Notes: generated by a model from the letters alone, not told the origin. 64,000 bases of DNA from Heterodera schachtii (GCA_023374025.1 SIJG01000084.1:365159-429158); one strand, 5' to 3'; counted from the stretch's first letter, positions 23,305 to 34,337 are shown. Numbers and translations are program-made.

Positions 23305-23990
23305 CGTGGTGAGTCGTTCCACAAAAAAGCTCAGTGTGGGCGTTCCACAAAAAGCTCAGTGTGGGCGTTCCACAAAAAAAGCTCAGTGTGGGCGATCCAC
23401 AAAAAGCTCAGTGATTGATTGGTCATTTTCCGGAAGCCTATCGCACCACTTCGGGGCACCAAAAGTGCCTGATCCGGAAGCCGGACCGGCCCGGTTAAGA
23501 ACAATTTTTTATTCAGTTTTTCAAGGGCTATCTCCCAGGCCGGTTCCGGTTCTTGGTCCATTCACTTGGAGCCCGTCATGGGTCGGGCACATCTGCCGGA
23601 GGACTCTCAGCCTCGCCCCCGACCCTGTCGATGGCCAACCCAAGCTAAGCTTGCCGGTACCAGCGGCTTTTTTGTACAGCTCGATGAGCTCTACAAAATG
23701 GTATCAATGGCGTCCGGCTGGGTTTACTACAAATGGAGAAAATTGACGAGAAGTGATGTGAAAAATTGAAAAATTAAAAAATTTGAAAATGACTTGCGCC
23801 CCGCCGTACATTAGTGTTAACCGGACGGCACCGTGTTTTGTGAATTGAATAATTAAATTTATTTATTTAATTTTATCGACCACTGAGCTTTTTTGTGGAT
23901 CGCCCACACTGAGCTTTTTTGTGGAACGCCCACACTGAGCTTTTTGTGGAACGCCCACACTGAGCTTTTTTGTGGAACGACCTAGCACCG
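23305..23990. mobile_element. Foldback element FB-C with 26-bp subterminal repeats
   Basis: Ends CGTGGTGAGTCG and, inverted, CGGTGCTAGGTCG are flanked by CAAAAAAG at 23297-23304 and 23991-23998. Next to each end is a tandem array of a 25-27-bp unit (GTTCCACAAAAAAGCTCAGT-type), four units on each side in opposite orientation. The middle (23415-23770) is clearly richer in G+C than its surroundings and holds an open frame, so it may be captured host sequence; I cannot identify it. The element sits next to the transposase start codon. Confidence 0.9.
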
Positions 23991-24246
23991 CAAAAAAGTG
24001 CTAAAACTTTTAGAAAAGTTGGGTGGGGGGGGGGTGGGTCTGAGTTTAGGTGCTTGATTTTGTGCCGCTGGCGATGCATTCAAATGGCCAACACCCCCAA
24101 CTGCAGTCGGTGTTTTTGTTTATCCAATCAACAAATCAACGCCTTTCGGTCTTATTTCTTCATCCTTTGTTTACTTATGCATATTTTAGAACAAACAAAA
24201 TTTTTTTACATGCAATAAACAATTTGTTAATGCAAATTTGGGTGAA

Positions 24247-24416
24247 AAAAACAAAAAAAAAATTGTTCGAATTCGGGTTCGGGATTCGAAATAGGTCGAA
24301 ATGGATGTCATATTCGTGATCAGCGCCCCCGAAAACCCCCTAGTGCTACTCCAAATCGCATAAAAACCTCTTTTTTTTTTCTTTTTTTTTAGGGACCAAT
24401 AAAGTACAGGATTACC
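24247..24416. mobile_element. Partial GGTA-family long-TIR element
   Basis: It contains TTCGAATTCGGGTTCGGGAT and CATATTCGTGATCAGCG followed by an end (GTACAGGATTACC) like the right end of the element at 53829-54405. The left part is missing. It abuts, and probably truncates, the F-box-like exon that starts at 24418. Confidence 0.6.
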
Positions 24417-24417
24417 C

Positions 24418-25222
24418 AATTTGCGTCGTCGTACTTCACCGACAATTCTCAACATTAAAGCAATCACTTCCTGTTCGGTATTCCCCGCCGGCGTAATTGC
24501 TGCTGATGATTTCAATGTGCCAACTGAAACTTCTTCTGCCGGCCAAGCGCTGTCCAAATGGTTGCACACGCCGAGAAAGGATGGACAACCGAAGCGATTG
24601 CATTGCTGGACTCATTCGTATCAACCAAATCTCGAATGGATCACCAATTTCAAAGAGGTGACCGGCCACATTTTCGTTAAACTATTGACTAATTGATTGA
24701 TTGCCTTTGATTTACGTTTACCATTTGTTTAGGCATTTCTCCGTGCCACCACTTCTGCCAGCTACAAAATTCGTTTTGGAGTTTACGGTTACGTGCCAAC
24801 ACAAATTGAGCCATTTGAATTGATGAATGAACAAATCAAGGAAAAGTTGACACTGAGCAAAGAAGTTGATTACAATTGCCTGTTGAAGCGATGTATCCAA
24901 TTAGTGGGGAGACGGCGGCGACGGATCAATGGGAAAACGACGAAATTTCGGATGCCAATTTGAACAAAGTCTCATTTCGTTTGCGTGGCTTCCCAAATTG
25001 CATTGGGTAAGTGTAAGCATTGTTTAGTCGTCAATGGAATTTGCCAAATTTCTTTTTTACCCAATTAAATTGCATTTATTTAGGCCATTGTCTCCATCAG
25101 CAGATAAAAGTGCCGAAAATGTGTGCTCGAGTGCCGGGGGCCAAGCAGTGATCAGCGCAATGAATGAACGGATGGATTATTATTTGATAAATGATCGATT
25201 GATCCTTTTTTGGATTTGCTAA
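24418..25222 (+). pseudogene. F-box-like family gene fragment (exons 3-5)
   Basis: Three exons (24418-24657, 24733-25006, 25084-25222) match the 3' part of the genes at 39055-46643. Family landmarks are LRRRTSPTIL, AGQALSKWLHTPRKDGQPKR, IEPFELMNEQIKEKLTL and LLKRC, and the last exon begins PLSPSADKSAEN. A 2-bp insertion (24895-24896) just after LLKRC shifts the frame. The inverted copy at 30160-30635 lacks that insertion. The 5' end is cut by a transposon fragment. In cyst nematodes this family is usually annotated as F-box-like; its biochemical role is not known to me. Confidence 0.8.
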
Positions 25223-25845
25223 TTGAAATAGGAATTTATTTGTGTATTTATAATTGTGCTAAATGAAAGATTAGGACTTTTTTGCAGTTAATGAGAGAGA
25301 GAGAGATCGGGTTTTTGGAAAATTCCGGAAAGGACAAGAGAATTTTGACCCCAGAACGGCTTACGCGATTAAACAAATCCCTTTTTTCCAGCTGAACTTA
25401 TCCGGCTTAAAAATTTTGATTTGCTTCTGTTTCTCCAACACAGCAGCGATCAGACAAATATAAAACGCTCAATTACCAAACAGATCAGTGGGAATGAAGG
25501 TGATCAGATCAAAAATTTTGAGTCTATAGTTTGGCACCTGAAAAGCTGATTTTTTTTTGCTTTTCAAAAAACCTTATGGTGCTGCCGGGAGAAAAATAAT
25601 AAAATTTTACTTTTTTAAACAGATTTTCACTGAAAATTTTCTATTTTTAGGTTAAATTTAGCAAAAAATTAATGATTATTTTGAGAAAATACCAAAAATT
25701 TTGAAATTTTTTTAATAAAATTCATTTTTTATATTCATATGCAAAAATCCCGATTTCCAAGTACAAACAAAAGCATTTCAGAGAGAAAATAAGCAGAACA
25801 AATTGAGATCGACCATTTCTCAAAATACAACTAATTAATTAAATC

Positions 25846-26487
25846 CAGGGCTGCCAGATTAAAATTTTCAAAAGCCTCATTAGGCATGCAAAAAAACCTC
25901 ATTTTGGGTCAAAAAGCCTCATTTTTATAAAATTTATTCAAAACACGTTTAAACTGTTCAAGTGTTATATTTTTCATTGTCTAAGATCAAATTTGAGCAA
26001 TTTTTTGTTTGAAATAAGCATTTTGTAAAATTCTGAGCATGAAAAATCGAAGTTGTTTTTTTGCGGCACTTTTTCAAAAACTTTCGGGAACCGGGGGGCC
26101 GGCGGTGCCGATAGGCGCCGCCGGGAAAATTTTTGTAATTTTTAATTCAATTTGTTAACAGAATTTGTTCACAAAAATGGCCAAACTTTGCAATTTTAAG
26201 CAAAATTTTAAGAAAATAAAGGATTTTTAGAGTATTGAGAATTTTGACAATATTATTAGCAGATTTTCATTAAAAATTCTTGATTTTGTGGTTTTTTGGA
26301 AAAAAATTGGTTCTATTTTCGTTTTGATGCTCTAAAGATTCTGAGGATTTTCCCCAAAAGCCTCAAAAATCCTCAAAATTTCTCAAAAAGCCACAAAAAT
26401 CCTCAAATCCTCATTTTCCAAAAAAATCCTCATTGACCTATCAAAAAGCCACAAAATGAGGATAAATCCTCAGATCTGGCAGCCCTG
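25846..26487. mobile_element. TIR element with CAGGGCTGCCAGAT ends
   Basis: Perfect 14-bp inverted ends CAGGGCTGCCAGAT and ATCTGGCAGCCCTG. The CAGGG start is typical of hAT-like elements, but I see no clear target duplication. The interior is AT-rich with repeated CCTCAAAAATCCTC and holds the GC hairpin at about 26097-26127. Confidence 0.7.
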
Positions 26488-27539
26488 GCTTTGACTTTCA
26501 ATATTGTATTGTGTATAATTGTTTGTGTATATATGACCTTTTCTTGCTCACAAATTCACCCATTTCCATTGTATTTTATGTGTCAGTAAATAATTCATTG
26601 TGATATAATGATTGTAAAAAATGACTGGTGATAAAGCGGATTTGATTACAGAATTTTACAAAAAAAAAAAAAAAACAAAAGTGGGATTTACGTAACAACT
26701 TTTTTATTGCTTCCAAATTTCTAACTGAAAAATTACACAAAAAATTGACCCTTTTTGATGCATAAATGTGAATTTTGTCGAAAATTCAATGTTCAATTCT
26801 TGTTTGAGTCCCATAGATTCGGGTTCGAATGGGTGTCAGAATCGGTGCTCTAACCCCGAAAACCTTTTTTTTTATCACATACAATGAAGCATTATTAACG
26901 GGTACTTTTCCAGTTCACCACGAATAATGCGCGCGATCCCCAATCTCGGCAAATTGAAGCCGCAACCGCGGGATTTTTCTGTCCGAGCCCCATTCTTTAA
27001 ATTATTTTTCAATTGTAATTTTAATTAATAAAAATATCAATTTAAAAATTATTATTTTTTTCTTTTTTTAAACAGCCTAAACAAATTTAACCAAAACTTT
27101 GATCATTTTTTGACAAATCTCACTCAAAATTTCAAATTTTTTCCGACGGCGCCTACCGGCACCGCCGGACCCCGCACCCGCCCACAATGTTCCAAAAAAG
27201 TTTTTTTGAAAAAACAGCGCCACAAAAAAGCGATTTAAAAACAAAAAATTTTAAAAAACAAGTTTTGATCATTTTTTAAATAAAATCTTTTAAAGATTTT
27301 TTTGGATTTTTCAGGACCTGGACTCGGTTTAAAAGCTAGGGCCCTGACCCGGCTTTTTGGACCCGGCAATGCCCTGACCCGGTATTTGCCCAAATACCCG
27401 GGCCCGTAACCCTAATTTAATATATGATTTTGAAGTTTTTTAAATTAAAAAATAAGGCTACAGAAAAAAATTGAAAAACTCTCGCCTCTCGCCAAACTCT
27501 CGCTCTCGTCTTTTCTGAGACAAGTCACACCCCTGATAC
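26488..27539. other. Intergenic transposon debris
   Basis: No gene is seen. It contains an inverted copy of the GC hairpin (27143-27172) and a CCCGG-rich segment at 27310-27415 that resembles a transposon end. Confidence 0.5.
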
Positions 27540-28675
27540 ATACGCCGACAAAAGATGGCCAACCAAAGGGATTGTCTTGCTGTGAATTAAGAGCATCCAC
27601 AAACTTTGAATGGGTCGACAAGTTCAAGGAGGTCGCGCCACCCATTTTCATAATTTTTTTGGTTTTGGCATTTTTTTGTGATTTTGCTTAGGTTTTTGTC
27701 CGTGCCCGCACTTCTGTCAGTTACACCATTCACTTTATTTTTCACGAGTCAACGCAAATTGTGCCAGTTGAATTGGAGAATGAGCGGACCAAAGAAAGGC
27801 TGACATTGAAGGACAAATTCGTTGCTGGCACTTTTCGTAGGTGGATAATGGAGCGATGCCCAATTATTGACAAGACGGCGGCGGTTCAACAGCAGCAGAA
27901 GAAACAGGCGGACAATTTGAACATTGTCTTTTTTGATTTGGGTGGCTTCCAAAATTGCATTGGGTGAGTAAATGCCATAGAAAATGGACGGGAGTGGGGA
28001 GGGGGGTCAATTTAGGAAAATGTTCGGCAAAAATCAAAAAAGCATGGATAAAAACGGGAAAAAAATTCGAAAAATTTACGAAATAAAATCATTACCAAAT
28101 AGGATTTTTGTTTTCATTTTTACTAATAAATACATACGACATTGTTTTTCATTTCATAAAAATTTTTAAAGATTTTGTTTCCTGAAAAATATAATTTGAA
28201 TTGCATTGAATTTTAAGGCCTTTGTCTCCCTCCACCACCCAACAACAGCAAAGACGGGTCAGAGCAGTGAAAAGGGCGTCTGATTACGGACCAGGCCGTT
28301 TTCGCGCCAGCGCAGTTTTTGAACTATAACTTTTTTCACTGTTAACCAAATCCAACTTTCTTGGTGTCATTCGATAGCCCGAAATATCCACTATTAAGCC
28401 TGCAAAATTGCAAAAAAAAATCTTGTTTAGGTTCAAAAAAGTTATGGCCAGAAAACTTCAAAAAACTGCTTTTCTTAACATTTCTGGTCATAACTTTTTT
28501 GAACCTAAACAAAATTTTTCGCAATTTTGTAGGCTTAATAGAGAACATTTAGGGCGCTATCGAATGATATCAAGAAAGTTGAATTTGGTTAACAATGAAA
28601 AAAAGTTATAGTTCAAAAACTGAGCTGGCGCGAAAACGACCCCGACCCTCTGATTATGTGGAAATGAATTTTTGA
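27540..28675 (+). pseudogene. F-box-like family gene fragment (exons 3-5), interrupted
   Basis: Partial exon 3 (about 27540-27631; TPTKDGQPKG, FEWVDKFKE), exon 4 (27692-27963; VELENERTKERLTL, WIMERCPI, ADNLNIVFFDL) and exon 5 from 28218 (PLSPSTTQQQQRR). Exon 4 is intact and both introns have consensus borders. A 362-bp foldback element interrupts exon 5. Reading across the duplicated TCTGATTA restores a short basic tail that stops at 28675. The N-terminal exons are absent. Confidence 0.8.
28287..28648. mobile_element. Foldback element FB-H in an F-box-like exon
   Basis: The arms start GGACCAGGCCGTTTTCGCGCC on the left and, inverted, GTCGGGGTCGTTTTCGCGCC on the right. The target duplication TCTGATTA is at 28279-28286 and 28649-28656. 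The arms carry TTCTTGGTGTCATTCGATAGC, the superfamily motif also seen at 184, 8271 and 41185. Confidence 0.9.
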
Positions 28676-28768
28676 CACTTTTGAAAAATTGGTCGATCAT
28701 TTGGAATTAATTGCATGGAAATTGTTGCTTTGATATATAAAAATGTGTACATTTGTTTAAAGAATTTA

Positions 28769-29789
28769 CCGTATATACTCTTTTTATATGCCATGGTATA
28801 TTATTTTTCAACCTCTTCAGAAAGGGGTACATAATTGGAGGCCGGCAGATTAATGGAGACTGGGAGATTATTTTTCAACTGATTTATTTATTGGAAAATT
28901 TTTGAAATTTTTTTGTACATGTCGCCAAAAATGTCATCGCGTCAAAAAAAAATCATTTCTATTGCATTTCTGTTAAACAACTTCTGAAAATTGACCCCAA
29001 AATGGCAAAAATGTTTCATTTTCTTGCTTCCAATATGGATAAAAATTGAAATTTTTAATGGTGAAAGATGGACGAAACGATCACGAAGAAGCCTTTTTTA
29101 TTTTAATATTAATTTATAAGTTTTTAATTTTTTTTGGCTTAAACCGTGACCGTGACCGTGATCCAAAAACCCGTGAAATTCACGGTTTTCGTGACCGTGA
29201 ATTTTTTGAGTTAAATTTTCCCCTGTCGGCGAATTTTTTTTTTTACACTCTTTGTGGTAAAATTTTCCAAAAAATTTTGGGAATAGGGTGTCCAGCAGGG
29301 GCGCTGAATTTTTAAAAATTTGAGTGCAATTTGTGCACAGATTTTGTTCGTAAAATGAGTCAAAAAATTAGAGCCATAAAAAATTGGTCTCTAGTCTCGG
29401 GAAATTTTCGGTCTCGATAGTGAAAATTTACTGTTTCGACATTTTTTGGAAAATTCCTTAACAAAAATGCAATAAAATCAAAAAATACACCCCTAAGAAA
29501 CGACCTAAACATTTTTTCAAAAATGCACCCCTAAGAATTGGAAAATTTTCTTAAAAATTCTTCCCACAATTTTTTTTTTAGTTAACTATTTCGAGATTTT
29601 CCGTCACTAAAAGTAGCGACCCTACTTTTTTTTGGAAAATGTGCCAAAAAAATTATTTAAAAAATTCTATTTATCCCCCCTGGCACATAAATGGAGACTG
29701 GTATATTATTTTTCAACCTCCTCAGAAAGGGGTACATAATTGGAGGCCGGCAGATTAATGGAGACTGGCATATAAAAGAGTATATACGG
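28769..29789. mobile_element. TA-flanked TIR element (Tc1/mariner-like MITE?)
   Basis: The inverted ends CCGTATATACTCTTTT(T)ATATGCCA are flanked by TA on both sides. A block containing AGTCTCCATT, ACCTCCTCAGAAAGGGGTAC and GGAGGCCGGCAG lies just inside each end, and again at 62352-62490. The interior has CCGTGACCGTGACCGTGA and other AT-rich repeats. No transposase is seen. Confidence 0.65.
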
Positions 29790-30159
29790 TATTTTGTTTT
29801 GTTTTTAATAGAAAATACCGTTATTTTCCAATTCTCCACAAAAGAGGAGCACTATTTTAAGGGGATTATTAATTGTTGTGTTTCCCATTTTTCAAAAAAA
29901 AAAAAAAAGCTTTTTTTGAAAAGATATCGTAAATGATCATCGATTGCGCATAAAATTAACATTTTTGTTAAATCGATGACTAAAAATATCGCTGCTTTTT
30001 TGAGCCGGAAGTTCTGAAAAAAAGGATTTATTTAATCCCGTAAGCCGGTCCGGGGTCAAAATTCTCTTATATTTTCCTGAACTTTTTAAAGGTATTTATT
30101 TTATTATTTAACATCATAAAGAGAAAATACACAAATAAATTCGATTTCAATTAGCAAAT

Positions 30160-30635
30160 CTAAAAAAGGACAGATTGATCATTTTTCTCAAATAATAATA
30201 ATCCATTCATTGCGCTCTGATCACTGCTTGACTCCGCGGCACTCGAGCACACATTTTCGGCACTTTTATCTGCTGATGGAGACAATGGCCTAAATTAAAT
30301 GCAATTTAATTGGGTAAAAAAGAAATTTGGCAAATTCCATTGACGACTAAACAATGCTTACACTTACCCAATGCAATTTGGGAAGCCACGCAAACGAAAT
30401 GAGACTTTGTTCAAATTGGCATCCGAAATTTCGTCGTTTTCCCATTGATCCGTCGCCGCCGTCTCCCCACTAATTGGACATCGCTTCAACAGGCAATTGT
30501 AATCAACTTCTTTGCTCAGTGTCAACTTTTCCTTGATTTGTTCATTCATCAATTCAAATGGCTCAATTGACGTTGGCCAGAAAATTCCAAAACGAATTGT
30601 GTAACTGACAGAAGCGGTGGCACGGATAAATGTCT
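30160..30635 (-). pseudogene. F-box-like family gene fragment (exons 4-5), inverted copy
   Basis: Exon 4 (30635-30368) and exon 5 (30289-30160) are the inverted duplicate of 24733-25222. The frame reads SIEPFELMNEQ, LLKRCPISGETAATDQ, LRGFPNCIG, then PLSPSADKSAEN without interruption, so this copy shows the frame before the 2-bp insertion in its partner. Exons 1-3 are missing. The homology continues into flanking DNA (30000-30110 against 25320-25430). Confidence 0.8.
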
Positions 30636-30699
30636 AAAAAGGAAGCGAAAATCAAAGGCAATAATCAATTACTGGTTCTAATGCACTTTATGAGTCCAA

Positions 30700-30969
30700 T
30701 TAATATATGTCTGTTCCAATTGCAGCCAAAGTTATGGCTGCAGAAGCCGTTAATGCTGCATTTGCAGCAACAAATGTTTTCACGGCTGTGATTGATGCTG
30801 CTGCCAATTTTGCTAATGCAGCTACTGCTCGATTTTCTTTTCTGATGGGATGCCCATGCAAAGAAAATAGGTTACTCCAGTGGTAACCTCCCCACCCGTC
30901 CACCCAGTCCACAATGACTTCCGGTTGCGGTAGCATCAATGAGCGGTTTGAAGACGACGACGACGACAT
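30700..30969 (-). CDS. Hypothetical 89-residue protein
   Basis: A single-exon frame from ATG 30969 to TAA 30700. It opens with a Ser run, then PEVIVDWVDGWGGYHWSN, a basic segment (HGHPIRKENR), and an Ala/Thr-rich helix of about 45 residues ending near the C-terminus. Composition is unlike random AT-rich sequence, and the frame stays open upstream of the ATG to about 31086. I do not recognise a family. The tail overlaps a short sequence (CTAATGCACTTTATGAGTCC) that also occurs at 38798. Confidence 0.4.
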   Translation of the reverse strand: MSSSSSSNRSLMLPQPEVIVDWVDGWGGYHWSNLFSLHGHPIRKENRAVAALAKLAAASITAVKTFVAANAALTASAAITLAAIGTDIY

Positions 30970-31480
30970 ATTAATGGAATGCAAAAAACAACCAAGGAAA
31001 AAGATTTGTTGTTTTTCATGGGTTTGAATGGCGAGGGGTCCTGTGATTTCTGCAGGAACAGTACAAGTGTGGCGGTGTACAACCAAAACTTGTACAGGTC
31101 ATAACGTTCTCCCATCGATTCGGAGGAATTGGTTTTTTCATTTACAACTGATCACAATCATTTGCCTGATCCTGATTTAAATATTGTTTGTTGTTAATTA
31201 TTTAAAGCAACAAAACAGGCTACTATAGGTTCGCCAAAGAAAAGAGCAACTGAAAAAAGATGCCAAAAATCAGCCAGAAGCGAGTCCAAGAAATTTAATT
31301 CGGCTGTCAGAGAGGCATTAGCAGACTCACATCTGATTCAAATGCCAAATTAGAAAGCAAGCAGAACAGCAGTCGAAAGACAACGACAACACCCAAACCG
31401 AGCAGAATGGATGCCATAAATCCCATGGAAATCGTACTCAGCACTGCTGAATTATGACTGATCATTTCTCAATATTCTCT

Positions 31481-31756
31481 TCTTTCTGATCACTGTTGTT
31501 CTTTTGTCCGTCACTCACTGTCAGAAGACGCCCCTTTTGTGCTGCTTTGTCCCTCTTTTGTGATGCTTTTTATTGCTCGCCCAATGTGACTAAACTCGTA
31601 AAGCCTAAATTCGACAGTGGTCAAATCGTTCCAATTTTCGTGTTCCCACTGAATCGCCGCCGTCTCCCCAATTTGGCATCGTTTCATTATCCATAGGCTG
31701 CCCATCCAGTATCGCCTTCTTTCACAAATGTCAGCTTTTCCTTAGTCCGTTCGTTC
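31481..31756 (-). pseudogene. F-box-like fragment, left arm of a head-to-head pair
   Basis: Reading leftward from 31756 it encodes VNERTKEKLTF, then after a frameshift IMKRCQIGETAAIQW. The intron found in the partner is lost. The donor GT is changed to GC, and the sequence jumps from the AAAAGCAT of the intron to the AAAGCATCACAAAAG of the last exon. This is consistent with a deletion between short repeats. Confidence 0.75.
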
Positions 31757-32113
31757 ACGGTGAATGATGAAACGCCTGAAAAGCTGACACTGCTGAGAGA
31801 CATACGCAATGGTAGCATCAACCGATGGATAATGAAACGATGCCAAATTGGGGAGACGGCGGCGATTCACTGGGAGAAAGAAAATTTGGACGATTTGAGC
31901 ACTGTCCAATTTATGCTTTTTGGCAATAAATGCATTGGGTGAGAGCAACAAAAAGCATTTAATTTTGTTTAAAATAATAATTCAAATTGCGCTTAATTTA
32001 GGCCATTGTCAGCACCGAAGAAGCCGGACAAAGCATCACAAAAGGGACGTCTTCTGACAATGAGTGACGGACAAAAGAACAACAAAAATAACAGTGATCA
32101 GCAGAAGAAATGA
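31757..32113 (+). pseudogene. F-box-like fragment, right arm of a head-to-head pair
   Basis: Exon 4 (31757-31938; VNDETPEKLTLL, IMKRCQIGETAAIHW, LFGNKCIG) and exon 5 (32002-32113; PLSAPKKPDKASQKG and a Lys-rich tail) with a normal intron. It starts at the same VNE codon as the left arm, with no spacer between them. Element FB-B follows 32 bp downstream. Confidence 0.75.
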
Positions 32114-32145
32114 ATGAATTAATTGGGAAATGATTGATCAAAATT

Positions 32146-33087
32146 CGTGGTGAGCCGAAGTGACAAAAGTATCAATGTGGCGAAGTGACAAAAGTATCAA
32201 TGTGGGCGAAGTGACAAAAGTATCAATGTGGGCAAAGTGACAAAAGTATCAATGTGGGCGAAGTGACAAAAGTATCAATGTTCGTAATAATTAAATTTAA
32301 TTATTATTTTAATTTAATTTGCTAAATAATTAATCATAACTTAGCTTAAACTTAGTCAAATTAATGAAATTTAGTATTTGGCGACAGCTCCAAGTGTATT
32401 CTACTACTTATGTAATTTTTAAAAAATTAGTAAAAATTTACAAAAAGTTGTAAGCAAAAAATCTCGAAGAATTTAGACTTCACTATTTTGACCCTAACTT
32501 TTTTGAAATTCACTAAAATTTTTCGAAATTTAACTGAATAATAGAGAAATCTTTGTGCTATTTTTTTATTATCAATTTCGGTGTGATTAATTGATCTTTT
32601 AACGATTTTAATGCATTTAAACGACCTTACATTTTTTGGATGGCCATAGAAATATGACACTTTTAATTCCTTCATAACTTTTTTTTGAAACAACCAAATT
32701 TAATTTACTTTATATAATTATATAAACCAAAGATTTCTCTATTATGCAGTTAAATTTCGAAAAATTTTAGTGAATTTCAAAAAAGTTAGGGTCAAAATAG
32801 TGAAGTCTAAATTCTTCGAGATTTTTTGCTTACAACTTTTTGTAAATTTTTACTAATTTTTTAAAAATTACATAAGTAGTAGAATACACTTGGAGCTGTC
32901 GCCAAATACTAAATTTCATTTATTTGACTAAGTTTAAGCTAAGTTAGGATTAATTATTTAGCAAATTAAATTAAAATAATAATTAAATTTAATTATTACG
33001 AACATTGATACTTTTGTCACTTCGCCCACATTGATACTTTTGTCACTTCGCCCACATTGATACTTTTGTCACTTCGTCCTAGCACCA
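32146..33087. mobile_element. Foldback element FB-B with 26-bp subterminal repeats
   Basis: Ends CGTGGTGAGCCGAAGTG and, inverted, TGGTGCTAGGACGAAGTG. Target duplication TCAAAATT at 32138-32145 and 33088-33095. Five tandem units of a 25-26-bp sequence (GAAGTGACAAAAGTATCAAT-type) lie at the left end and three inverted units at the right end. The rest is one long near-perfect palindrome centred near 32650. Confidence 0.9.
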
Positions 33088-33344
33088 TCAAAATTCATCA
33101 GTGATAATAATGCATTTTATGAAGAAAAACCTCCCAATGATGTGTTCATGTAAATAACTCGGATATGTTTAATAAATGCCAAATATGAGGAATGGATTAA
33201 ATAATAGTTTTAACATTTTTCTGTTGCTTATTTTAAGAAAAAAACAGAGATAAACATTTACTTTTTACAAGAAATTGAGAGAAATTTTTTTTTCAAATAT
33301 GAGAAAAATTATATAAAAGGCAGATAAATTGACAGATAATGTCA

Positions 33345-33890
33345 TTTTGGCAATCATAAAGAATTGGTGTCCCGACGAAAAAAAATGTTAAAAATTTGTC
33401 GGGTATTTTTTCTAGGCTTAAAAAATGCGCTGATCACGAATCTGAGCTCAGATTTTGAAAATCATTGATTTTTATCTAAGATTTTTTGTCAACTACTTGA
33501 TTTTTTTTTCAAAATTTTAAGAAAATTAGTCATGCGTATAAACTCATACACAATGTTGTAGAGCATAAAAAGAGCTTTCGAATGAGCTATTTATTGGCCT
33601 GAGAAGTCAAGTTTTTAGTTCTTTACGATTTTTTGAAATTTAATTCCGGCCCATTAAGACGGAGGTCTGGAGTTCGAGCCCGCTTGGCTGCAGTTTATTT
33701 TTTTTTATGATACTCGTTGAAAATCATAGACATTTATTCCACCGACTAAATTTAGATTGGAATTTTTTGAAGTAAAATAAGCAGAAAAATCGCCAACCGT
33801 CGAGTTGGACCGAACCCATGGTGGATTTTCGTAGTTTTCTTTGGACAACTGATCTGTGGACACTCATGTTCAATTACCATGCTAATCGCA
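33345..33890. repeat. Foldback repeat half (GAATTGGTGTCCCGACG type)
   Basis: It starts like the element at 34750 (GAATTGGTGTCCCGACGAAA), with GCTGATCACGAATCTGAGC and a region matching the pol III B-box pattern (GAGTTCGAGCCCGC, about 33671). No matching right end is found, so it is probably truncated. Confidence 0.55.
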
Positions 33891-33904
33891 TTTATCTTTT
33901 TTAG

Positions 33905-34000
33905 TGTCATCACCGCACGTGGGCCCAACGCAGCTGAGGGCCAACTCCAACAACAGCAGCAACAAACACAATGCAGCAGTTTTTGCGGTCAGTTGGGGTG
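33905..34000 (+). pseudogene. Exon of an unidentified gene in the repeated unit
   Basis: A 3' splice-site-like TTTTTTAG precedes a frame encoding SSPHVGPTQLRANSNNSSNK and ending at a GT donor. Diverged or deleted copies of the block sit at 60690-60760 (+) and 56405-56515 (-). It lies upstream of the divergent Lon-like gene in each unit. The protein is not recognised. Confidence 0.4.
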
Positions 34001-34337
34001 GTAGGAATGTTTTTGCAAATTGTTTTTTTTAATTGGGCGGGGAAAGTTTTCGTCGAGTCAATGCATTTTCCCCTCCCTCTCTCTCTCTCTTTTTTCCCCT
34101 TTTCAAGCTTTTCAACGCGTTCGCTCTGCTGTGTTCGGCATCAGACCAATTCGTCCACAACAATTGCTGGTGATTTGATGTCAAATTGATCGTTTCCCCC
34201 TCCCCCCTCTCCCCCACCATCCATTTTTTTTTGATTCGATCCACTTTTTCGATCGTTTTTTTCTTTTCTATTTTTTTCACATTAAAATCGGTCTTTTTCA
34301 AAAAAATCGTTTCGTCCAAATCACCGCCGACATCCGC

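Noticed and set aside
22959..23746. Plus-strand open frames at 23011-23418 and 23180-23746
   Set aside because: They are shadows of the minus-strand transposase and of the 26-bp repeats of the inserted element.
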